Part shown: piece after piece, positions 1 through 6,596 of the stretch
Layout: each line of letters begins with the position of its first letter
Numbering within the stretch: the first letter of the stretch is position 1
DNA from: an uncultured Lachnospiraceae bacterium
Lineage (GTDB): Bacteria > Bacillota > Clostridia > Lachnospirales > Lachnospiraceae
Assembly (NCBI GenBank): GCA_910589105.1
Contig: CAJUST010000034.1
Span: 1-17,691 of the forward strand
Direction of reading: 5' to 3'
Length of the DNA: 17,691 nt
Notes under the pieces: model-generated
Database searches by the model: none
What the model saw: only the letters and a program-made list of their open reading frames with translations
What the model was told of the DNA's origin: nothing
Position numbers and translations under genes: made by a program

Positions 1-1
1 A

Positions 2-52
2 GGGCTGACAGAAGAAAATCCCACAATAATTGAAGGAAGGAGGAACCCATGA
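2..52 (+). CDS. Possible C-terminal tail of an upstream gene (partial)
   Basis: An open frame entering from the left edge ends at TGA 50-52 and would encode GLTEENPTIIEGRRNP. A strong terminator hairpin begins two bases after the stop, as expected for a real gene end. The other two forward frames close earlier (TGA at 31 and at 5). Too little is visible to name a family. The sequence AGGAAGGAGG just before the ATG at 49 could also serve a 33-residue ORF that runs through the hairpin, but that is less likely. Confidence 0.3.
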   Translation, partial: GLTEENPTIIEGRRNP

Positions 53-53
53 G

Positions 54-87
54 ACAGGGAGCCGGGAAATTTCCGGCTCCCTGTTTT
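54..87 (+). terminator. Rho-independent terminator
   Basis: A perfect 12-bp inverted repeat, ACAGGGAGCCGG (54-65) and CCGGCTCCCTGT (73-84), has a 7-nt loop and runs into TTTT (84-87). It probably ends the transcript entering from the left edge. Confidence 0.85.
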
Positions 88-201
88 CAATGCAGGGAGT
101 CTTCTATTTTTGCAAGAAATTCCAATCAGGATGCACTGCTAAAATGGTAGCAGTAAGTGGAACTGAAAAACTGCAGAAATGGAAAATGGGAGGTGAGAGA
201 C

Positions 202-390
202 ATGAGTAAATATTATGGCAAAAAGGACATAATGGAAACATTGCAATGTGGAGATCAAAAAGCGTTAAATTTTCTAAAGCTGCTTTTCCAAATGCAGTAT
301 GCTGTTAAAGTGGGGAAGAGTTACTTGATAAAGGCTGAGGATTTTGACAGGTTTTTTGAAGATTCTAAAGGACAGGAAATCGCAATTTGA
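202..390 (+). CDS. Small excisionase-like helix-turn-helix protein
   Basis: This 62-residue protein looks like a small winged-helix DNA-binding protein of the excisionase/MerR-like type found in Firmicute mobile elements. The N-terminal segment (YYGKKDIMETLQCGDQKAL) fits the usual helix-turn-helix start, and the C-terminal part (VGKSYLIKAEDFDRFFED) fits the wing and final helix. ATG 202 is chosen over an in-frame upstream ATG at 157 because GGGAGGTGAG lies just before it. No intact integrase follows; downstream lie a decayed toxin-antitoxin remnant and a degenerate second copy of this gene (992-1100). It may therefore be an orphan survivor of a lost element. Family assignment is by pattern; the gene may or may not still be functional. 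Confidence 0.55.
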   Translation: MSKYYGKKDIMETLQCGDQKALNFLKLLFQMQYAVKVGKSYLIKAEDFDRFFEDSKGQEIAI

Positions 391-568
391 CAGAATGTTT
401 TTTGAGCGGCATCCAAATATTATATATGGCAGAAATGGTTTACATAGACTGCTTGTTTTGGTTAAAGGAAATTTCGTAATGAGCATTTCAGGATTAGAGA
501 TAAAAATTGGAATAAAGAGAATAGTCAATAAATTATGCGTCATCATATCGCTTTCATTGCTGCTGAAT

Positions 569-607
569 AAAAAAGAGCATATAGATTGCTGCCTGCTCTA
601 TATGCTC
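569..607 (-). terminator. Minus-strand terminator of the decayed toxin-antitoxin unit
   Basis: A perfect 11-bp inverted repeat, GAGCATATAGA (575-585) and TCTATATGCTC (597-607), has an 11-nt loop. Read on the minus strand it is followed by six T residues (complement of A569-574). It lies about 30 bp beyond the stop of the minus-strand toxin-antitoxin remnant and is probably that operon's original terminator. Confidence 0.65.
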
Positions 608-636
608 AGTGGCGCATTTTTTCCATTTTATCTAAA

Positions 637-885
637 TTAAATTCTTGCCAGATATTCCGCAGAGTTTGTTTCGCACCGTTTCCATACCAGGGATGAGCCA
701 TGAAAATGAGGCTCCCTCTTTTGAAGTACATCTAATAAAATATTCACATCAATCAGTAATCTCATATTTTTCCTCAGTTTTGAATTCCTTTCCTGTTCAA
801 GATCATAGTTTCCATTCAGGATCATGTTTAGGTATTTCCCAAAATGATTCTGCATTTCTGTTGCTGTTGCTATTGCGCCAATCAT
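637..885 (-). pseudogene. Collapsed Phd/YefM antitoxin fused to truncated PIN-domain toxin
   Basis: Starting at ATG 885, behind AAAAGGGA, the protein opens as a Phd/YefM-type antitoxin (MIGAIATATEMQNHFGKYL). After NMILNGN it jumps to YDLEQERNSKLRKN, which looks like an antitoxin C-terminus, so roughly 40 central residues appear deleted. Reading then continues in frame into MRLLIDVNILLDVLQKREPHF, the typical start of a PIN-domain (VapC-like) ribonuclease toxin with its first catalytic aspartate. The toxin part stops about 40 residues in, whereas such toxins usually have about 130. A type II toxin-antitoxin pair has thus collapsed into one non-functional ORF of 82 residues. Family recognition comes from sequence patterns; the size of the deletion is inferred from typical relatives. 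Confidence 0.65.
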
Positions 886-991
886 GGAACATTCCCTTTT
901 CATATGAGCTATTTAAATTCTACCATTAATTAACTGATTTATAAGAAGGTTTTCACAATTTACGGATGGAAAATTGACAAACAAGGAGTTA

Positions 992-1100
992 TATGGTAAA
1001 AATGAAATAATGGAGCTGCATGGTAAAGGCAGATGGCATTGATAATTATTTTGAAGATTTCAAAGGGCAGGAAATAGTGATTAGGTATCATTATGCATGA
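992..1100 (+). pseudogene. Degenerate second copy of the excisionase-like gene
   Basis: YGKNEIMEL (992-1018) matches YGKKDIMET of the gene at 202-390. In the next frame (from 1029), ADGIDNYFEDFKGQEIVI matches its C-terminus AEDFDRFFEDSKGQEIAI. The two matching blocks are 83 bp closer together than in the intact gene, so an internal deletion that is not a multiple of three has removed the middle and shifted the frame. The original stop is also lost; the frame now reads on to TGA 1098-1100. AAGGAG precedes the remnant at its 5' end. Confidence 0.65.
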
Positions 1101-1224
1101 AATAACTATCATAAAAACTATCATAATGAAATGTCTGAAGGAATTTAAAAGATTAGAGAATCAAGTAAAATCAAGTGTTTTGAAGGATGGTATAAACAAA
1201 CTTTGGCAAGATTGTGAATTATAA
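1093..1224 (+). CDS. Doubtful 43-residue ORF in the decayed segment
   Basis: An ATG at 1093 opens 43 codons rich in Lys, Ile and Leu (it begins MHEITIIKTIIMKCLKEF), ending at TAA 1222-1224. It overlaps the tail of the degenerate excisionase-like copy in another frame and lacks a convincing ribosome binding site. Its first codons lie over a tandem duplication of AACTATCATAA (about 1105 and 1117). No family is recognised. It may be chance or a fragment of the lost mobile element. Confidence 0.15.
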   Translation: MHEITIIKTIIMKCLKEFKRLENQVKSSVLKDGINKLWQDCEL

Positions 1225-1451
1225 CAACTAAGCGGAGATTGTTAAAAATACACCACTAAAACATCATAAAACACCACTAAACACATTAGAAATTGGTAAA
1301 TTTTAATAATTGAAATGCGTTTGGCGGTGTTTTATACTTACCTCAGTATCATTTTTTAATATCACTTTTTATCAATTAAATTAAATGGTTTTAGAAAAGT
1401 GATAAATAGGAAAACAGGAAAAATTTGCTGATTATAAATGCAGTCAAATAG
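1101..1451. other. AT-rich non-coding remnant with short repeats
   Basis: Apart from the doubtful 43-residue ORF, no gene is visible here. ACACCACTAAA occurs twice as a direct repeat (1249-1259 and 1271-1281). TAAAACACC (1267-1275) is repeated inverted as GGTGTTTTA (1326-1334). These might be recombination or operator remnants of the decayed element, but this is unproven. Confidence 0.35.
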
Positions 1452-1487
1452 GGGCATCAAGGGAAATAAATCCTTTGATGCCCTTTT
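1452..1487 (+). terminator. Rho-independent terminator
   Basis: GGGCATCAAGGGA (1452-1464) pairs with TCCTTTGATGCCC (1471-1483) as a 13-bp stem with one G-U pair and a 6-nt loop, followed by TTTT. It closes the accessory segment on the left and insulates the SOS promoter about 110 bp downstream. Confidence 0.85.
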
Positions 1488-1595
1488 GGGTATCTTTAGA
1501 GGTTGATTTGTTTAGCGTTTGGTTCGATCGGCGTTTGTTTTCTGCTTCCTCTTTCAGCGTTGGAATAGAAATGCTTACCTGCCAAACATTACCGA

Positions 1596-1624
1596 TTTAC
1601 AAATGTATGTTCGTATATTATTAT
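1596..1624 (+). promoter_or_regulatory. SOS promoter with LexA box, reading into the 1664 gene
   Basis: The -35 is TTTACA (1596-1601), the spacer 17 nt, and the -10 TATTAT (1619-1624); each hexamer matches consensus at five of six positions. CAAATGTATGTTCG (1600-1613) starts within the -35 and fills most of the spacer. It matches the Gram-positive LexA/DinR box CGAACRNRYGTTYG except at positions 2 and 5. Placement between the promoter elements fits LexA repression. The box is seen in the sequence; LexA binding is inferred. Confidence 0.6.
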
Positions 1625-1663
1625 AAATACATCATTTTTATATAGATAAGGCCTAAGAAGGGA

Positions 1664-1945
1664 GTGTTGGATTTGGAAAGCATTCTGTGTGTCGATATTC
1701 CGGTGCAGATGATTTCCTGTACCGATACAGATGGAAAAATTACGCCGATGAGATTCCGGTTTCGGGACAAAACCGGAGAACTCATTACGGTTACAATAGA
1801 TCAAGTGTTATCCGAAGATCGGGACAGAAACAAAGTGGGAGTCAATTTTTCATGCGATGCCATGGTGTATGGCGTAAGAAAGACCTTTACCCTCTGGTAT
1901 AATTATTTTGCCCATGAGTGGCGGTTATCCCGTTTTTATGTTTAA
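1664..1945 (+). CDS. Small conserved-type protein of unknown function in the SOS module
   Basis: The ORF encodes up to 93 residues (LESILCVDIPVQMISC... to ...WRLSRFYV) and has the alternating hydrophobic pattern of a small beta-rich protein. No catalytic motif, signal peptide or membrane segment is visible, and I do not recognise the family. The start is uncertain: GTG 1664, TTG 1667 or TTG 1673. The ribosome binding site AAGGGAG (1658-1664) is best spaced for TTG 1673. The gene sits behind a LexA-box promoter and converges on the YolD/Y-polymerase operon, with only 32 bp between the stop codons. Shared SOS-type control suggests a part in the same damage response, for example as an accessory or regulatory subunit; that is inference from context. 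Confidence 0.7.
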   Translation: MLDLESILCVDIPVQMISCTDTDGKITPMRFRFRDKTGELITVTIDQVLSEDRDRNKVGVNFSCDAMVYGVRKTFTLWYNYFAHEWRLSRFYV

Positions 1946-1977
1946 TGAATCCCGTTTCTATGTTTTGTTTCTATGTT

Positions 1978-2415
1978 TTATTCCTCCATGTTCCCAAACA
2001 GCTCTCCATTGATGGAACGGATCTGTTCTATCAAGAGGGAGCTTCCGTCCATAAAAATAATTCTGCGGTGATATTCGTCTATTTTTTTCACTCTGCCGGA
2101 AACGGTTGTGTAGGTTCCGCCGTCCTTTTTGCTATCCGGCTGAAAATAGGAAAATTCGATTTTGGGATTTTGCGTGATATTTTTTTGGATAAGATGAAGT
2201 TGGGCGTTGAGCCGTTCTTTCTTGTCCTCGTCAAGCTCTGCAAAAGGCTCAGTCAGATGAGACGCTTCCCGTATTGCGGCATCGTATCCGGCAAGGGAGG
2301 CAAATGGAGAGAATTGCGCGGCCCGGTTTAAAAGAGACATTTGAGGATGCTTTTTTGATACATGGTGTGGAAGATGAATAATGTCATTATAGTTCCGGCT
2401 GTCTGGATTGTTCAT
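1978..2415 (-). CDS. YolD-like family protein
   Basis: This 145-residue protein has the features of the YolD-like family: an N-terminal segment QMSLLNRAAQFSPFASLAGYD followed by charged helices, and a small C-terminal beta domain (GRVKKIDEYHRRIIFMDGSSLLIEQIRSI). Family members are encoded next to UvrX/YqjW-type Y-family polymerases in Firmicutes and have been proposed to act like UmuD as polymerase accessory proteins. Here the start codon overlaps the polymerase stop codon in an ATGA arrangement (2412-2415). The two are therefore translationally coupled, as second and first genes of one SOS operon. Family recognition is confident; the biochemical role is only predicted for the family. Confidence 0.85.
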   Translation of the reverse strand: MNNPDSRNYNDIIHLPHHVSKKHPQMSLLNRAAQFSPFASLAGYDAAIREASHLTEPFAELDEDKKERLNAQLHLIQKNITQNPKIEFSYFQPDSKKDGGTYTTVSGRVKKIDEYHRRIIFMDGSSLLIEQIRSINGELFGNMEE

Positions 2416-3938
2416 GCTTTGTGTCCTCCGATTTGGCGGTTGCGTTCTATCGCGGTGGCTCCTTCCTGTAAGCTTATGCCCTTTAAAATGGCATTTTTTC
2501 CGTATTTCTTTTTTACGGAAAGAATGGCTTCCTGAACCTTTCTTTCTTTGGCAATCCTTTCGTTTTGTTCTTTCCGTTTTTTTTCAAGAGCTGCATAATC
2601 CGTGAACAGGTCAATCTGCTCGAAGTGTTTTGCTTCCATAGACTTTGTTTCGTCTATGACATGGTTTGCAGTAATAATGACGCGGCGGATTAAAAGATTA
2701 GGGTTTATAATGCGGTTATACAAATCTGTGACGGCATCTATTATAATCTGCGCGGAGGAAGTCTGGCAGTTTAGGTTAGCCGTTCCATGCGCATGTTTAG
2801 GGACTTTCCTTCCATAATGATCCGTTATGACCTCTCCTTGATAATTCTTTTGGATTTGGGCATTTGTAAGATTGTCAGTGTCGTACCCGACAGTCAGCGT
2901 CATCTGATCCGTAACAAGCTTTTTTTCTACAAGATCCAGAACAAGCGAATCTGTCATTTCCCGCGCGATAAGTTTTCCCTTTTCAAAGTCATATGGGCAT
3001 TTTAGGACTTGGCCGGAGCTTATGCTGTTAGTTTCCGGCCGGTAGGCTTTGATGAAATCCATAGTGACCGGCTCATAGCCCCATGCGTGGTCGATGAGAA
3101 GCTCTGCGTTGACGCCAAACAAGTTATAAAGAAGATCTTCATTGTGGTAATCCCTGTCTTTGCCCAGAGAGCAGCGCGCAATATCGCCCATGGTAAAAAT
3201 TCCCTTGGCTTCCAGTTTTTTCTGATAGCCATGTCCGATACGCCAGAAGTCAGTAAGAGGGCGGTGATCCCATAAAAGCTTCCGGTAGCTGATTTCGTCC
3301 AATTCCGCAATACGGACGCCATGCGTATCCGGTTCAACATGCTTTGCCACAATATCCATCGCCACTTTACAGAGGTATAGATTCGGGCCGATTCCAGCGG
3401 CTGCCGTGATTCCCGTACTGTCAAGGACATCCCGTAAAATAACGGAAGCTAATTCTTTCGGGGACATTTTGTAAATTTTTAGATAGCGCGTCACGTCCAT
3501 AAACACTTCGTCAATGGAATAAACATGAATATCTTCCGGAGCGATATATTTTAAATACGTCTGGTATATAATGGAGCTGTATTTCATATAAAATGCCATT
3601 CTTGGCGGGGCTATAATATACGAAAGTTCCAATTCCGGATATTCCGCCAGTTCCGGCGCATGGTATGATGAGCCGGTAAACTGTCTTTTTGGAGCTTTGC
3701 TTTTCCGTTCACGGTTGATTTCTTTTACCCTCTCCACGACCTCAAACAGCCTAGCCCTTCCCGAAATGCCATAAGCTTTTAGGGAAGGGGATACAGCAAG
3801 GCAGATGGTTTTTTCCGTCCGGTCTGCATCTGCAACGACAAGATGTGTGTCAAGCGGGTTTAACTGCCGCTCCACGCATTCCACGGAAGCGTAGAAGGAT
3901 TTCAGGTCAATCGCGATATATATATGGTTTTCATTCAT
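2412..3938 (-). CDS. Y-family translesion DNA polymerase (UmuC/UvrX-like)
   Basis: This is an error-prone polymerase of the UmuC/DinB superfamily, 508 residues. The first catalytic motif is DLKSFYASVE, with D11, the steric-gate position Y16, and E20. The second metal-binding aspartate of DinB proteins is replaced by K13, which is usual in the UvrX/UmuC-like branch. The second active-site motif is YSIDEVFMD (D143, E144). Palm, fingers and thumb are followed by the little-finger domain. QIDLF (441-445) fits a beta-clamp binding motif, and the tail GGHKA is typical of this subgroup. ATG 3938 is preferred to ATG 3953 because GGGAGGA lies 7 nt upstream of it. The gene is transcribed first in an operon with the YolD-like gene and has a LexA-box promoter, so SOS induction is likely. 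Confidence 0.93.
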   Translation of the reverse strand: MNENHIYIAIDLKSFYASVECVERQLNPLDTHLVVADADRTEKTICLAVSPSLKAYGISGRARLFEVVERVKEINRERKSKAPKRQFTGSSYHAPELAEYPELELSYIIAPPRMAFYMKYSSIIYQTYLKYIAPEDIHVYSIDEVFMDVTRYLKIYKMSPKELASVILRDVLDSTGITAAAGIGPNLYLCKVAMDIVAKHVEPDTHGVRIAELDEISYRKLLWDHRPLTDFWRIGHGYQKKLEAKGIFTMGDIARCSLGKDRDYHNEDLLYNLFGVNAELLIDHAWGYEPVTMDFIKAYRPETNSISSGQVLKCPYDFEKGKLIAREMTDSLVLDLVEKKLVTDQMTLTVGYDTDNLTNAQIQKNYQGEVITDHYGRKVPKHAHGTANLNCQTSSAQIIIDAVTDLYNRIINPNLLIRRVIITANHVIDETKSMEAKHFEQIDLFTDYAALEKKRKEQNERIAKERKVQEAILSVKKKYGKNAILKGISLQEGATAIERNRQIGGHKA

Positions 3939-4016
3939 GCGTGATCCTCCCATTTGATTGATAGATGGCAGATTGTTTCGATGAGATTTCGCTGCCTAAA
4001 ATAAATTTCTTCCTAT

Positions 4017-4045
4017 ATTATATCAGAATATTTGTTCGATTGCAT
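4017..4045 (-). promoter_or_regulatory. SOS promoter with LexA box for the Y-polymerase operon
   Basis: On the minus strand there is an extended -10, TGATATAAT (core 4017-4022), with a weak -35 ATGCAA (4040-4045) at 17-nt spacing. CGAACAAATATTCT (4038 down to 4025) fills the spacer. It matches the LexA/DinR box CGAACRNRYGTTYG at 12 of 14 positions. A poor -35 with a strong extended -10 under a repressor box is a sensible SOS promoter design. LexA binding is inferred. Confidence 0.65.
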
Positions 4046-4688
4046 TATTTTTTTTAGTTTATAAAAAATTTAGTTTTCTGTGGTAGATTTAACGAAATCG
4101 AAATAGAAATAGATTTCTATATTAAGGTATAAGAAACAGTCATACTTCCTCGAACATGATACAGATATAATAATAAATGTCAAATAGTTATTTTGAAGAA
4201 AGAAAGTTCTAAAAAAATGGATATTTGAAAGGAAGTAAATTTCCAACGAATTGATTATGAAATAAAATTTCAATAATCAATACTAAAAAATAAAATATTT
4301 TGACTAGGAAAACAATAAATATCCATTTCTATATAAATCTCTTAAATAAACTTTCAGCCTGCTAAATAAAGAAGCGCCAGTAATTATACCAAAATTATCA
4401 AAGCGTTTTGTGTCTGAAAGTGGAGGATTTCGTTTAGAAAGAAACAGGAAAATACACATAATCAGCATACGAAACAGGATATTGGAAAGATAATAAATTT
4501 CATGAAATAGGATATTGAAAAGAGGAAGTATTTCGTTCTATCTAATTATAAAAAATGAGAAAACTCTGGGTTACTATTTTTCAAACAATAATATAGTTCC
4601 CAATATTTGAAATTTTAAGCGTTTATTTTGTTCCAAAACAAATATTTTTGCCGTTCTAATAAAAAGTTATTATAAAAGAGGGTAATGC
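4046..4688. other. AT-rich gene-free stretch
   Basis: About 640 bp contain no credible gene on either strand. The short ORFs present lack ribosome binding sites and have low-complexity translations. The stretch carries degenerate 25-bp repeats (listed separately) and an exact inverted pair AAATGGATATTT / AAATATCCATTT about 100 bp apart (around 4214 and 4317). It separates the SOS module from the transporter gene. Confidence 0.5.
4219..4534 (+). repeat. Three imperfect 25-bp repeats
   Basis: Copies lie at 4219-4243, 4477-4501 and 4510-4534. Each begins GGATATT and ends TTTC, with a purine-rich core (GAAAG then AAGTA-like). Copies 1 and 2 share 21 of 25 positions, copies 2 and 3 share 19 of 25. 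Copies 2 and 3 are also preceded by GAAACA or GAAATA, and a further GAAACAGGA occurs at 4441, so the right-hand elements recur every 30-33 bp. Confidence 0.4.
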
Positions 4689-4716
4689 TTGTATCCATAG
4701 GACATGTTGTGATAAT
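4689..4716 (+). promoter_or_regulatory. Candidate promoter of the NSS transporter
   Basis: TTGTAT (4689-4694), a 16-nt spacer and the extended -10 TGTGATAAT (core 4711-4716) lie about 30 bp before the start codon. TAATAT (4713-4718) with 18-nt spacing is an alternative. No T-box or other riboswitch signature is visible upstream. Confidence 0.4.
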
Positions 4717-4748
4717 ATAAGAGTATTCTTTTGGGAGGGGAAAGAAAT

Positions 4749-6146
4749 ATGTCAAATGATAGAAATAAGAAATCATCATTACACAAAGAAAAGTCCCGCA
4801 GCAGTTTTTCCGGAAAATTGGGTTATGTGCTGGCTGTTGCGGGTTCGGCCGTAGGGCTTGGGAATATCTGGCGGTTTCCCTATTTGGCGGCAAAATATGG
4901 CGGCGGTATTTTTCTATTGGTATATCTGATTTTGATGCTGACGTTTGGATATGCGCTGATTGTCTCTGAAACGGCATTGGGGCGTATGACAAACAGAAGT
5001 CCGGTTGGGGCGTTTGGAATGTTTGGAAAAGGCGTTTCATATTTGTTTGGCGGCTGGATTAATGCCGTTATCCCGATGTTGATTGTGCCTTATTACAGTG
5101 TAATTGGCGGCTGGGTTATAAAGTATCTGTTTGAATATCTGCGTGGGAGTACGGCAGTTTTAGCAAAGGATAATTATTTTTCCGAATTTATTGCGGATAG
5201 CGCCCATGCGGAATTGTGGTTTCTTTTCTTTAGCCTGATTGTAATTGTGATTCTTTTTGCAGGCGTAAAGCAGGGGGTGGAGCGTGTTTCGAAAGTAATG
5301 ATGCCGCTGCTTGTGTTACTGGCGGTTTTTGTTGCGGTTTATTCAGTGACTAGGCCGGGAGCATGGGAAGGCGTGAAGTATTTTTTGATTCCTAATTTTG
5401 AGAATTTTTCTTGGATGACTGTAGTGGCAGCTATGGGGCAGATGTTTTATTCTCTGTCCATTGCGATGGGCATTTTGTATACATATGGCTCTTACATAAA
5501 AAAAGATGTAGATATTGAGAAGTCTACGAAACAGGTTGAAATTTTCGACACGGCGATTGCTATGCTTGCAGGACTAATGATTATTCCGGCAGTGTTTGCT
5601 TTTTCCGGTGGAGATCCGGATACATTAAAAGCGGGGCCTTCGTTAATGTTTATTACGCTTCCAAAAGTATTTGCAAGCATGGGATTTGGCACAGGCGCCG
5701 GAATTTTGTTTTTCCTGTTGGTGCTTCTTGCGGCATTAACCAGCGCGATTTCTCTGGCAGAATCCGGAGTTTCCACTTTTGAGGATCAGTTTGGGCTTAG
5801 CAGACGCAAATCCGCTTTACTTATGGGAGCGGTGATTGTGTTGTTTGGATCGGCGTCTGCGCTTGGCTTTGGGGCGTTGGATTTTGTTTCATTGCTTGGA
5901 ATGTCGATTTTGGATCTTTTTGATTTTTTAACAAATTCACTTATGATGCCTTTGGCGGCATTGTCCACCTGCATTTTGGTGACGCGCGTGGTAGGGCTTG
6001 ATAAGATTTCAAAGGAAATTGAACAGTCTTCCCGTTTTAAGCGAAAGAAGATGTATTATGTGTTTATGAAGTATCTGGCTCCGGTCTGTATTGTAATCAT
6101 TCTGTTTAGTTCAATCGCAAATGTCATGGGCTGGATTGCGATGTAG
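4749..6146 (+). CDS. Sodium-dependent amino-acid symporter, NSS/SNF family
   Basis: This 465-residue membrane protein imports an amino acid together with sodium ions, as in the LeuT/MhsT/TnaT group. The signature of the unwound first membrane helix is clear: AGSAVGLGNIWRFPYLAAKY (31-50), containing N39, W41 and R42 where LeuT has sodium-site and gate residues. SLSIAMGILYTYGSY fits the broken sixth helix. Length and hydrophobic pattern suggest 11 helices, as in MhsT and Tyt1, rather than the 12 of LeuT. The N-terminus is short, basic and cytoplasmic. ATG 4749 is used because GGGAGGGG lies just upstream; the TTG at 4731 would include the ribosome binding site in the coding region. The gene is monocistronic. 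The substrate cannot be read from the sequence; aromatic or branched amino acids are usual in bacterial members. Confidence 0.93.
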   Translation: MSNDRNKKSSLHKEKSRSSFSGKLGYVLAVAGSAVGLGNIWRFPYLAAKYGGGIFLLVYLILMLTFGYALIVSETALGRMTNRSPVGAFGMFGKGVSYLFGGWINAVIPMLIVPYYSVIGGWVIKYLFEYLRGSTAVLAKDNYFSEFIADSAHAELWFLFFSLIVIVILFAGVKQGVERVSKVMMPLLVLLAVFVAVYSVTRPGAWEGVKYFLIPNFENFSWMTVVAAMGQMFYSLSIAMGILYTYGSYIKKDVDIEKSTKQVEIFDTAIAMLAGLMIIPAVFAFSGGDPDTLKAGPSLMFITLPKVFASMGFGTGAGILFFLLVLLAALTSAISLAESGVSTFEDQFGLSRRKSALLMGAVIVLFGSASALGFGALDFVSLLGMSILDLFDFLTNSLMMPLAALSTCILVTRVVGLDKISKEIEQSSRFKRKKMYYVFMKYLAPVCIVIILFSSIANVMGWIAM

Positions 6147-6167
6147 GAATAGAGATTTTTGAATAAG

Positions 6168-6211
6168 GGAGGCGTTCGTTTACATAAGCGGATGCCTTCT
6201 TTCGTTTTTTT
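6168..6211 (+). terminator. Rho-independent terminator of the NSS gene
   Basis: GGAGGCGTTCGT (6168-6179) pairs with GCGGATGCCTTC (6188-6199) through 12 pairs, four of them G-U, with an 8-nt loop and a T-rich tail (6200-6211). It lies 21 bp after the transporter stop codon. Confidence 0.8.
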
Positions 6212-6515
6212 AGATGAGGCGGTATTATTGGAGGGGTTTAAAAAAGAGTGGGCATATTTTGGCTGATTTTATGGGAAGCGTTTATTGGAATTTAGATGGT
6301 TCAGTGTGTTCTGTAAGATTTTACAAATAGGAGATATGATGATCGCGCAGTGAATTAAATGGGACTTTTTCCAGTTGGCATAAAATGATAACCAGTATAG
6401 TTTTTTCCGCATCCTGTTGATGCGGTATTTTTTACATGAAAGATTTTTTTCATTCTTTAGTTAAGAAGCATTTTTTATGTATTAAGGTGGCTTTATTAGG
6501 AAATTCCCAGCAAAA
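6212..6515. other. Intergenic region without a credible gene
   Basis: About 300 bp separate the transporter from the spore-coat island. Only tiny ORFs are present, such as an 18-codon one with no good ribosome binding site. The one clear structure is the hairpin at 6407-6433, listed separately. Confidence 0.5.
6407..6433 (+). terminator. Orphan terminator-like hairpin
   Basis: CCGCATC (6407-6413) and GATGCGG (6419-6425) form a 7-bp stem with a CTGTT loop, followed by TATTTTTT. No ORF ends nearby. It could end read-through from the transporter or an unrecognised short RNA from 6220-6400, and it insulates the following sporulation promoter. Confidence 0.6.
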
Positions 6516-6542
6516 ACAAATTTAACTTTTGCGCATATATTT
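6516..6542 (+). promoter_or_regulatory. Sigma-K-like promoter of the first collagen-like gene
   Basis: AC (6516-6517), exactly 16 nt, then CATATATTT (6534-6542). This fits the mother-cell sigma-K pattern AC-N16/17-CATAnnnTA with one mismatch in the last position. Overlapping CATATATT also resembles the sigma-E -10. The spacing is the same as in the better promoter at 8831, which strengthens both. Start of transcription would be about 45-50 nt before the start codon. Confidence 0.5.
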
Positions 6543-6596
6543 TATGAAGAAAGAATATATTTTTCTTTTATGGAAATGGAAATGGGGTGATTTTAA

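Noticed and set aside
344..640. Plus-strand ORF of 98 codons
   Set aside because: It starts inside the excisionase-like gene in another frame, runs across a minus-strand terminator, has no ribosome binding site and shows no family features.
3020..3430. Minus-strand ORF of 136 codons inside the polymerase gene
   Set aside because: Alternative frame of the Y-family polymerase, which has intact catalytic motifs.
4046..4748. Riboswitch or T-box upstream of the amino-acid symporter
   Set aside because: No T-box consensus, specifier stem or antiterminator sequence was found; only a weak TTTGTT/AACAAA hairpin near 4627-4642.
4615..5040. Minus-strand ORF of 141 codons over the transporter start
   Set aside because: Antisense to the NSS gene; no credible start or family pattern.
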